Shown here piece by piece: positions 28,108 through 34,942 of a stretch of DNA of 64,000 nt. The stretch covers positions 18,960 to 82,959 of the forward strand of contig CAKOXI010000002.1 of assembly GCA_934130045.1 (NCBI GenBank). Reading direction: 5' to 3'. Position 1 is the stretch's first letter; each line of letters opens with the position of its first letter. The notes below the pieces were generated by a model. That model was not told the origin of the DNA, ran no database searches, and saw only the letters and a list, made by a program, of their open reading frames with translations. Source of the stretch: an uncultured Bacilli bacterium. GTDB taxonomy: Bacteria; Bacillota_I; Bacilli_A; RF39; UBA660. The position numbers and the translations under genes are program-made.

Positions 28108-28770
28108 ATGAATAGAAAAATAATGAGTAGTTTATCTTATGGATTTTATTTTTTAGTGTTATGTATAGTATTTTTAATCATATATTTAGCTTTTTTCAAG
28201 CAGGATAATAAAAATAATTCTAATAGTAATTCAAATACTTCTGAAAAAGAGGAAGAAAATATAAAAAATGAAAATATAAAATTAAATAGTAATGAAATAT
28301 CATTAGATATTGGTGCCTCTTTTAATTTAAGTGTTACATTAACGCCTAGTAGTGGTGATGAAATAATAAAATTTGAATCAGAAAATGAAAATATTGCTAC
28401 TGTTAATGAATTAGGTGTAGTATCTGGTGTAGGAAGTGGTAGTACTAAAATAATTGTATCAGTGGAAGGAACAAACTTAAAAGCTGAATGTAATGTAAAT
28501 GTATCAGAAACTACAGTAACAGTAACAAGCTTATTTTCCAAAGATGAAAATGTTAATTTAAAAATAAACGAAACATATCAAACAGATATAACGGTTATTC
28601 CTATGAATTCAACCGATAAATCGTTAACTTATTCTTCATCTAATGACTCTATTGCAGAAATTGATTCCCAAGGACTTATAACAGCTAAACAAAAAGGAAC
28701 AGCATTTATAACTGTTAGTTCAGCTGTAAATAAGGATGTAACTGTTGAGATAAAAGTATTAGTAAAATAA
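28108..28770 (+). CDS. Membrane-anchored protein with two Big2 (bacterial Ig-like group 2) domains
   Basis: A 220-aa protein. One N-terminal helix (residues about 12-30) is followed by a Lys/Asn/Glu linker and two tandem Big2 repeats at about 52-133 and 140-220. Each repeat has the pattern L-x-x-x-x-T-L-x-P, a central S-x-N-x-x-I-A-x-V and G-x-V/I-x-G/A-x-x-x-G-x-x-x-I. It is presumably anchored in the membrane and displayed in the wall. It starts 2 nt after the parE stop and is probably cotranscribed, an odd partnership. Function unknown. Confidence 0.8.
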   Translation: MNRKIMSSLSYGFYFLVLCIVFLIIYLAFFKQDNKNNSNSNSNTSEKEEENIKNENIKLNSNEISLDIGASFNLSVTLTPSSGDEIIKFESENENIATVNELGVVSGVGSGSTKIIVSVEGTNLKAECNVNVSETTVTVTSLFSKDENVNLKINETYQTDITVIPMNSTDKSLTYSSSNDSIAEIDSQGLITAKQKGTAFITVSSAVNKDVTVEIKVLVK

Positions 28771-28798
28771 AAACATGATTTATTTCATGTTTTTTTTG
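28771..28798 (+). terminator. Terminator after parE/Big2 unit
   Basis: Stem AAACATGA (28771-28778) and TCATGTTT (28785-28792), 6-nt loop, continuing T run. Confidence 0.85.
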
Positions 28799-28857
28799 AT
28801 ATTTATTATAAATATTATATTATCATAATAAATTGAAATTTTTATATAGGTTACTAT

Positions 28858-29265
28858 TTATAGTGTTGGATTTTCTGTTTCTGCAATATCAAAATTAGAG
28901 TCATTTCTATTTTTATAAACAACATATAAAACAATTAAAGATGCGACTAAGGATAATAATCCAGCAATTATTTGTAATTCTATATATTTTGTTTCATCAC
29001 TTTTATACTCAGCAATTTTTTTAGATACATAATTGCAATATATAAAAACTATGGCTAAAATAACCACAAAAATTCTATTAAAGAGTGCTAAATTTTGTGA
29101 TGTTTTATTTGAAAATAATCCATTATTATTTTTTAATTTTTCTTTTTCATCGTATGTTAATGATATAGAAATAAATAAAGAAATTACAAACAAAAAAGTT
29201 GCGATAAGTTGAATATTTAAAATTTTTTCTTCTATATCTTTATAATAATTATTATTGTTTTTCAT
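28858..29265 (-). CDS. Hypothetical small membrane protein
   Basis: A 135-aa protein with three hydrophobic helices (about 17-37, 60-80 and 95-117) and a short acidic C-terminal tail; no recognised family. Its start lies inside the 3' end of the deacetylase gene (14-nt overlap, different frame) and lacks a clear ribosome-binding site, so it probably depends on translational coupling. A function in the deacetylase pathway is only suggested by position. Confidence 0.55.
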   Translation of the reverse strand: MKNNNNYYKDIEEKILNIQLIATFLFVISLFISISLTYDEKEKLKNNNGLFSNKTSQNLALFNRIFVVILAIVFIYCNYVSKKIAEYKSDETKYIELQIIAGLLSLVASLIVLYVVYKNRNDSNFDIAETENPTL

Positions 29266-30523
29266 TTAGCTTATTTTTAATTTTTTTTGTTTCTTTTAAT
29301 TCACTGATTGTTACTATTTGATAACCTTTTTCAATTAATTTAGGAACTAAAATCTCTACAGCTTCACTCGTTCTTTTATAAGTATCGTGCATTAGAATAA
29401 TTGAACCATCCTTTACATCTTTTAAAGCATTATTTACGATTGTATTAACATTTTTATATTTCCAATCTCTAGTATCAACATTCCATAAAATTATTTCCAA
29501 ATCAGTATTATTTCTTAATTTTTGATTAACTGAACCGTATGTTGGTCTTAAATATATTGGTGTATATCCAGTATATTTTTTTATTATATCTTGAGTTTTA
29601 TTAATTTGTTCAATTTGTTCTTTGGCTGAAAGTTTAGTTAACCATCTATGATTATATGAATGATTTCCTATTTCATTGCCATTTTTATACATTTCAATTA
29701 TTGTATTACTATGATCTTCTATTTTATTTCCTAAAACGAAAAAAGTAGCATTGCTATTATATTTTTTTAGAGTATCTAATATTTTTTCTGTGTAAATACT
29801 TGGACCATCATCAAATGTAAGTGCAACAACTGGTTTATTTAAATCAATATAATTTATAGTAGGATTGATGGTTGGTAATTTATTGTCTTCTGTTTCTTTA
29901 AAATTTTTTAGTAAATTAAAATAGCTAAGAGGAACTAAAATTTTCATTATATCATTATAATTATCGCATAACTTTTCTCCTTCTATATATAAGGTAACAT
30001 TTTTTTTATCAAATGAAAAATTAATATCATCGTAATTAAGATTTTGAATTTTCTCCATTTTTATATTACTACCATAGTTTTCAAATAGTAAATTATATAT
30101 TAAAGTATTTGTATTATTGTCGCTTATATCAGAAAATTTTATTTTTTTCTTACTTTTTAAATTGTAATTATATGTATATACTTCGTTTTCTATAGATTCA
30201 TCATTTTTAGAACTTATATGTTTAAATAGTGCTACCGATAAATATTCATTATTTAAATTAGAACAAGAATAATCTATATTAAGTTCATATATTTGATCTA
30301 ATGAACTTATTTTATTATAATTTTCTAAAAAACTATTATAACTTGTATTAACATATTTTTTAATTTCTTTATTTATATTTGCTAAATTTGTAACAGGGTA
30401 ATTAATAGCTATAACTGTATTAGTATTTTCTTCTATAATTGTTTTAATTTTATAATTGAATTTACTACTTTGTCTGCAACTACAAAATAATAAACAAAAA
30501 ATAATAATAAAGATTTTTTTCAT
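29252..30523 (-). CDS. PdaC-like polysaccharide deacetylase lipoprotein
   Basis: A 423-aa protein. The start at 30523 follows AAGAGGTGTATC and gives a lipoprotein signal (MKKIF..., lipobox FCSC); the frame open to 30571 is ignored. Residues about 25-215 resemble the DUF4163/DUF3298 module (YPVTNLANINKEIKKYV near the start). Residues 225-415 are a NodB deacetylase: LTFDDGPS, the metal pair HSYNH, RPTYG, and MHDT near the end. This is the layout of Bacillus PdaC, a peptidoglycan MurNAc deacetylase. The substrate here is inferred. A promoter TTGGTC/TAATAT lies just upstream on the minus strand. Confidence 0.85.
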   Translation of the reverse strand: MKKIFIIIFCLLFCSCRQSSKFNYKIKTIIEENTNTVIAINYPVTNLANINKEIKKYVNTSYNSFLENYNKISSLDQIYELNIDYSCSNLNNEYLSVALFKHISSKNDESIENEVYTYNYNLKSKKKIKFSDISDNNTNTLIYNLLFENYGSNIKMEKIQNLNYDDINFSFDKKNVTLYIEGEKLCDNYNDIMKILVPLSYFNLLKNFKETEDNKLPTINPTINYIDLNKPVVALTFDDGPSIYTEKILDTLKKYNSNATFFVLGNKIEDHSNTIIEMYKNGNEIGNHSYNHRWLTKLSAKEQIEQINKTQDIIKKYTGYTPIYLRPTYGSVNQKLRNNTDLEIILWNVDTRDWKYKNVNTIVNNALKDVKDGSIILMHDTYKRTSEAVEILVPKLIEKGYQIVTISELKETKKIKNKLNEKQ

Positions 30524-30543
30524 GATACACCTCTTATTAAAAT

Positions 30544-30571
30544 ATATTAAAAATATATAAAAAAAGACCAA
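30544..30571 (-). promoter_or_regulatory. Predicted promoter of the PdaC-like gene (minus strand)
   Basis: Read on the minus strand: TTGGTC (30571-30566), 16-nt spacer, TAATAT (30549-30544), 21 nt before the start at 30523. Confidence 0.5.
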
Positions 30572-30820
30572 AAGCGAAAAAAAGTTTGCTATAAAATTTT
30601 GAGATTTATTTTTGTAAAAAATCTAAAAAAATTAAAAATTTAAAAAAACAAAAAATCTAAAAATTTGAAAATAGTGAAAAAAATTAAAGCGAGTTTTTAG
30701 AAAATATAATGAAAATAAGCAAAAAAAATTTTAAAAAAATGAAAAATGTCAAATATGTAAAATAAAAAATATTGAAAAATAAGGGCTAATTTTGTCAATA
30801 CCTAAAAGTTAAAAAAGTTT
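30572..30820. other. A-rich intergenic stretch without a gene
   Basis: Part of a 374-nt gap between divergent deacetylase and nrdD genes. The + strand is dominated by runs of 4-8 A separated by short T-containing interruptions, with repeated AAAATCTAAAAA-like units. No open frame of substance, tRNA or stable hairpin is seen. Phased A-tracts may bend DNA upstream of the nrdD promoter. Confidence 0.6.
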
Positions 30821-30834
30821 CGAACATTTGATTG
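30821..30834. promoter_or_regulatory. LexA-like box overlapping the nrdD -35
   Basis: CGAACATTTGATTG matches 8 of the 10 fixed positions of the Bacillota LexA/DinR consensus CGAAC-N4-GTTCG and overlaps the -35 hexamer. Weak on its own; listed because position is suitable for repression. Confidence 0.3.
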
Positions 30835-30860
30835 ACAACCAAGGTATAAGTTACTATAAT
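30832..30860 (+). promoter_or_regulatory. Consensus sigma-A promoter of the nrdD operon
   Basis: Perfect TTGACA (30832-30837), 17-nt spacer, perfect TATAAT (30855-30860). The strongest promoter in the window by consensus. Confidence 0.9.
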
Positions 30861-30897
30861 TAAGGTGTAATAATAATGATGATAGGAGTGAGTTTTA

Positions 30898-33210
30898 ATG
30901 TCAGTAGTAGAAGAAGAGCGTAAGATTACTTTAAAAGTTGTCAAAAGGGATGGGAAAAAGGTTGATTTTAATGGAACAAAGATAGCCTTGGCTATAAAAA
31001 AAGCTTTTGATCATATTGATAAACTTGATGATGGTGAAGAAAATAACAGCACAGGATATACTGAAAAGGATATAAATAATATATATAAAACCGTTATAAC
31101 AAGAATTGAAAAAGAATATGCTGATGAAGACAAAATAAAAATTGAAACAATTCAGGATATGATTGAAGAAACTTTAAAGAAAAAAGGTTATGACGATATA
31201 TATGAAGAATTTTCATCTTATAGAGAAAGAAGAAATCAATCAAGAAAACTATTTAGTGATGAAAAGAAAATGCATAAATTTTTAAAAACAATTGAAGGCT
31301 TAGGTTTAAAATCTGCAAGTGAAGATAATAACAAAAGAGAAAATGCCAATGTTGATGGTGATACTGCAATGGGAACAATGCTTCAATATGGTAGTACTGT
31401 TTCTAAAGAATTTGCTAAGTCTTATTTAATGAAGAAAAAATTTGCAGAAGCACATGATAATGGTGATATTCATATTCACGATATGGATTTCCTTCCTATG
31501 GGAACTACAACATGTATGCAAATAGATTTAAATAAATTATTTAAAAATGGTTTTTCAACAGGTCATGGACATTTAAGAGAACCAAATGATATTATGTCAT
31601 ATTCAGCTTTAGCAGCAATTGCTATTCAATCAAATCAAAATGATCAACATGGTGGTCAAAGTATACCAGCATTTGATTATTATTTAGCTCCTGGTGTTTT
31701 AAAAACTTTCAAAAAACAATTTAAACAAACTATTAGCGATTTGTTAGATTATTCTGGGTTTGAAACTTTTATTAACATGAATAGTGTTGCAAAAGAAATT
31801 GATAAATTAAATAGTATTGAAGTTGATTTAGCAGACTTTGAAAAATTTATTAAAAATAATGAAGAAGTTGGTAGATTATTTAGAATAGCTTATGATAAAG
31901 CATATAGTAAAACTGATAGAATAACATATCAAGCTATGGAAGCATTCGTTCATAATTTAAATACAATGCATTCAAGAGCAGGTGCTCAAGTACCTTTTTC
32001 ATCAATAAATTTTGGAACGGATACATCTAGCGAGGGAAGAATGGTAGTAAAAAATTATTTACTTGCTGTTGATGCTGGCTTAGGTCAAAGTGAAACTCCT
32101 ATTTTTCCAATTTCGATTTTTAAAGTAAAAGATGGTGTTAATTTTAACCCAGGAGAACCTAACTATGATTTGTTTAAATTATCTTGTCGAGTATCTGCAA
32201 AGAGATTATTTCCAAATTTCTCCTTTATAGATGCACCATATAATTTACAATATTATAAAGAAGGAGATTTTACAACTGAAGTTGGTTATATGGGATGTCG
32301 TACTAGAGTTTTAGGTAATGTAGTTGATCCTGATAAGTCAGTTACTCCAGGTCGTGGTAATCTATCATTTACTTCTATAAATTTACCACGTTTGGGTATA
32401 AAACATGGTATTGTAAGTAATGAAAAAACAGACTTAGATGGTTTCTTTAGTGAACTTTCAGACTTAATGGATTTGGTAAAAGATCAATTATTAGAAAGAT
32501 TTGAAATTCAATGTAATCGTCATGTATATAATTTTCCATTTTTATTAGGTCAAGGTATTTGGATGGATTCAGAAAAATTAAAACCAAATGATAAACTAAG
32601 AAAAGTATTAAAGCATGGAACATTAAGTATCGGATTTATAGGTTTAGCAGAATGTTTAAAAGCATTAGTTGGTAAACATCATGGTGAATCTGAAGAATCA
32701 CAAAAATTAGGTAAAAAAATTATTGGCTTTATGAGAAAAAAATGTGATGAGTACTCAGAAAAATATAATTTAAATTTCACATTGTTAGCAACACCTGCTG
32801 AGGGATTATCAGGAAGATTTGTAAATATTGATAAAGCAATTTATGGAAAAATAAAAGGTGTTACTGATAGAAATTATTACACAAATTCATTCCATATTCC
32901 AGTTTACTATAATATTTCAATTGCTGATAAACTTCATCTTGAAGCTCCTTATCATGCATTAACTAATGCAGGACATATTTCCTATATTGAATTAGATGGA
33001 GATCCAACTGAGAATGTAGAAGTATTTGAAAAAATTGTTAGAATTATGAAAAAAGAGGGAATTGGGTATGGCGCAATTAACCATCCAGTAGATAGAGATC
33101 CAGTTTGTGGTTATGTCGGAATAATAAAAGATGTTTGCCCAAGATGTGGAAGAAAAGCTTATGAAGCTGTTAGTGTTGATAAATTAAAAAATTTAGATTG
33201 CTGTAAATAA
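30898..33210 (+). CDS. nrdD: Anaerobic ribonucleoside-triphosphate reductase, large chain lacking the glycyl-radical tail
   Basis: Class III RNR makes dNTPs anaerobically. The 770-aa chain starts after GATAGGAGTGAG. Residues about 10-105 are an ATP-cone. The barrel contains Cys206 in TTTCMQ and the thiyl-radical Cys467 in GYMGCRTRV. The C terminus has a zinc-ribbon-like region (PVCGY, CPRCGRK and a terminal DCCK), then stops at TAA 33208-33210. In complete NrdD proteins such as that of E. coli, the zinc region is followed by an RRVCGYLG-type glycyl-radical loop and a VKHLGN tail. Those are missing here and are encoded by the next small gene. The chain is presumably inactive alone. Confidence 0.93.
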   Translation: MSVVEEERKITLKVVKRDGKKVDFNGTKIALAIKKAFDHIDKLDDGEENNSTGYTEKDINNIYKTVITRIEKEYADEDKIKIETIQDMIEETLKKKGYDDIYEEFSSYRERRNQSRKLFSDEKKMHKFLKTIEGLGLKSASEDNNKRENANVDGDTAMGTMLQYGSTVSKEFAKSYLMKKKFAEAHDNGDIHIHDMDFLPMGTTTCMQIDLNKLFKNGFSTGHGHLREPNDIMSYSALAAIAIQSNQNDQHGGQSIPAFDYYLAPGVLKTFKKQFKQTISDLLDYSGFETFINMNSVAKEIDKLNSIEVDLADFEKFIKNNEEVGRLFRIAYDKAYSKTDRITYQAMEAFVHNLNTMHSRAGAQVPFSSINFGTDTSSEGRMVVKNYLLAVDAGLGQSETPIFPISIFKVKDGVNFNPGEPNYDLFKLSCRVSAKRLFPNFSFIDAPYNLQYYKEGDFTTEVGYMGCRTRVLGNVVDPDKSVTPGRGNLSFTSINLPRLGIKHGIVSNEKTDLDGFFSELSDLMDLVKDQLLERFEIQCNRHVYNFPFLLGQGIWMDSEKLKPNDKLRKVLKHGTLSIGFIGLAECLKALVGKHHGESEESQKLGKKIIGFMRKKCDEYSEKYNLNFTLLATPAEGLSGRFVNIDKAIYGKIKGVTDRNYYTNSFHIPVYYNISIADKLHLEAPYHALTNAGHISYIELDGDPTENVEVFEKIVRIMKKEGIGYGAINHPVDRDPVCGYVGIIKDVCPRCGRKAYEAVSVDKLKNLDCCK

Positions 33211-33229
33211 ATTTGAAAGGGGAATTTAT

Positions 33230-33409
33230 ATGAAAGTAGAAGAAAAAAATGTTATATCAAATGATAAAGAAAAAAAGGTTGGAGAAGGTGTAGGATTCGA
33301 AAGAATTAGAAGAATTACTGGCTATTTAGTTGGAACAGTTGATCGATTTAATAATGGTAAACGTGCCGAAGAACATGATCGTGTAAAACATTCATTAGGA
33401 AATATTTAA
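33230..33409 (+). CDS. Standalone glycyl-radical tail of class III ribonucleotide reductase (split NrdD C terminus)
   Basis: A 59-aa protein with its own ribosome-binding site AAAGGGG (33216-33222) 7 nt before ATG 33230. Residues 1-20 are a charged leader. Residues 24-59 align with the extreme C terminus of NrdD: FERIRRITGYLVG, then DRFNNGKRAEEHDRVKH and SLGN. Gly31 in RRITGYLVG is the expected radical glycine. It lies in the +1 frame relative to nrdD, 19 nt after its stop and 1 nt before nrdG. It would dock on NrdD and be activated by NrdG, comparable in principle to the YfiD/GrcA spare part of pyruvate formate-lyase. That it works in trans is inference; a one-base indel splitting a single gene is the alternative. 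Confidence 0.85.
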   Translation: MKVEEKNVISNDKEKKVGEGVGFERIRRITGYLVGTVDRFNNGKRAEEHDRVKHSLGNI

Positions 33410-33410
33410 A

Positions 33411-33971
33411 TTGAAAATAAGACTTGCTGGCAATTTACAAAGGGATAGCATAGTAGATGGTGAAGGTCTTAGAACAGTTATTTGGACACAAGGATGTTCT
33501 CATAATTGCCTAGGTTGTCATAATCCAGAAACTCATGATTTTAATGCTGGTTTTTCTGTAGATATTGAAGAAATAAAACAAGAAATAAAAAATCTTCAAT
33601 ATCAAGATGGAATAACATTTTCTGGTGGCGATCCTTTCTTTCAAGCTAGTGCTTGTGCAGAAATTGCTAAATATGCTAAAGAATTAGGACTTAATATATG
33701 GAGTTATACAGGGTATACATATGAGCAGCTTTTAGATATCTCTAAAAAAAATCCTAAGATATTAGAATTTTTAAAAAGTATTGATGTTTTAGTAGATGGT
33801 AGGTTTGTTTTGACACAAAAAAGTTTAAATGTTAAATTTAGAGGTTCTACAAATCAAAGAATTATTGATGTAAAAAAGAGTTTAAATACTGGTGAGACTT
33901 GTATAATAACAAAATATGATGATATCGATAATATGAATTTATTAAAGAAAAGGAGAGAATTATATATATAA
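33411..33971 (+). CDS. nrdG: Anaerobic ribonucleoside-triphosphate reductase activating protein
   Basis: Radical-SAM activase that installs the glycyl radical on NrdD. It begins with TTG 33411, one base after the preceding stop, with AGGA at 33396-33399. 186 aa. The 4Fe-4S motif Cys29-SHN-Cys33-LG-Cys36 is present, followed by SAM-binding ITFSGGDPF near residue 65. Its place directly after the separate glycyl-radical gene fits its substrate being that small protein in complex with NrdD. Confidence 0.94.
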   Translation: MKIRLAGNLQRDSIVDGEGLRTVIWTQGCSHNCLGCHNPETHDFNAGFSVDIEEIKQEIKNLQYQDGITFSGGDPFFQASACAEIAKYAKELGLNIWSYTGYTYEQLLDISKKNPKILEFLKSIDVLVDGRFVLTQKSLNVKFRGSTNQRIIDVKKSLNTGETCIITKYDDIDNMNLLKKRRELYI

Positions 33972-34030
33972 TTTTCTTTTTTATTGATTTAATGTTAAAA
34001 ATATTATAAACTAATGATGGAGGATGTATA

Positions 34031-34762
34031 ATGGAACGTAAAAACATAATTTTGAAAATAATAATATTAATTTTATTTATATCAACACTAGTAGTTGTTA
34101 GCATAAATAAAACAAAAAAACAAAGTTTTAGCGATGCTTTAAAATTTAAGGAAGAATATGAAAGTTTGAATGATAAATTAAATTCAGATGGCAATAGCTA
34201 TAATAATGTAGAAATACCCGAAAATAATCCAATAAAGTATATAAATGTAAAAGAAGCTATAAATATTATAAAAAATGGTGAAGGGGTAATTTATTTTGGA
34301 GCTAATTGGTGTCCTTGGTGTAGAAATGCTGTAGGAGTTTTATTAGATGCTGCATCAAATAAAATGCTTGATACTATTTATTATCTCGATATGGATAAAG
34401 TTAGAAATAAATTTAGTGTAGTTGATGGGGAAATTACTAAAATTCAGGTAGAACAAGATGGATATTATGAATTATTGGATTTGTTAGATGAAGTATTAAA
34501 TAAAGATACATATAAAATTACTGATTCAGATGGTAATGTTTATGATACTAATGAGAAACGAATATATATGCCATTTGTGATTGCGGTTAAAAATGGAAAA
34601 ATATTAAGTAATCATGTTTCAACAGTGGAACTTAATGATAATCAAACTAAATATAGTTATTTGACTGATGAACAAAAAAATGAATTATTTAAAATTTATA
34701 TAAAAATAATTGAATCAATTGAATTAGAAGATTCTTGTGGAATTGATACAAGTTGTGATTAA
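34031..34762 (+). CDS. Membrane-anchored thioredoxin-like protein
   Basis: A 243-aa protein. An N-terminal helix (residues about 8-26) anchors or exports it. A thioredoxin-like core follows with YFGANWCPWCRNA, active-site pair Cys94/Cys97 (CPWC, more oxidising than the classical CGPC), and a cis-Pro candidate in YMPFVI near residue 178. It resembles extracytoplasmic thioredoxin-family proteins such as bacteriocin-transport accessory proteins. It lies 59 nt after nrdG with its own SD (GGAGGATG). An electron-donor role for RNR is unlikely, because class III enzymes use formate or other donors and the protein faces outward. Confidence 0.75.
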   Translation: MERKNIILKIIILILFISTLVVVSINKTKKQSFSDALKFKEEYESLNDKLNSDGNSYNNVEIPENNPIKYINVKEAINIIKNGEGVIYFGANWCPWCRNAVGVLLDAASNKMLDTIYYLDMDKVRNKFSVVDGEITKIQVEQDGYYELLDLLDEVLNKDTYKITDSDGNVYDTNEKRIYMPFVIAVKNGKILSNHVSTVELNDNQTKYSYLTDEQKNELFKIYIKIIESIELEDSCGIDTSCD

Positions 34763-34827
34763 AAAAATATAATATTTTTTATTAAAGTTTCAATAAAAAG
34801 ATGATTAGATGGTTAGTAATGAAATAG

Positions 34828-34860
34828 ATAATTCCCGTATTTTACAGGAGTTATTTTTTT
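34828..34860 (+). terminator. Terminator after the thioredoxin-like gene
   Basis: Stem ATAATTCC (34828-34835) and GGAGTTAT (34847-34854) with one G-U pair, then T residues to 34860. An all-A/T hairpin directly after the stop (34762-34780) may also contribute. Confidence 0.7.
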
Positions 34861-34882
34861 ATATTGTACATTAAGATATAAT

Positions 34883-34936
34883 AAAAAAACCTATAAGTGG
34901 AACCTCAAAAGAAAGGCTTATCTTATAGGTTTTATT
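34883..34936. terminator. Bidirectional terminator, mainly for the minus-strand PBP gene
   Basis: Stem AAAACCTATAAG (34886-34897) and CTTATAGGTTTT (34922-34933), 24-nt internal segment. An A run on the left side (T run on the minus strand) marks termination of the recU-PBP transcript. Confidence 0.8.
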
Positions 34937-34942
34937 TTAATA

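Noticed and set aside
28146..28541. 131-codon minus-strand frame opposite the Big2 gene
   Set aside because: Mirror of repetitive Big2 coding sequence; no initiation signal or domain.
30524..30897. NrdR boxes upstream of nrdD
   Set aside because: No pair of ACA-CWATATWG-TGT-like 16-mers at the usual spacing; only the LexA-like site stands out.
33862..34194. 110-codon minus-strand frame across the nrdG 3' end and thioredoxin-like 5' end
   Set aside because: Antisense to two convincing genes, no ribosome-binding site, composition of a shadow frame (Leu/Ser/Ile-rich).
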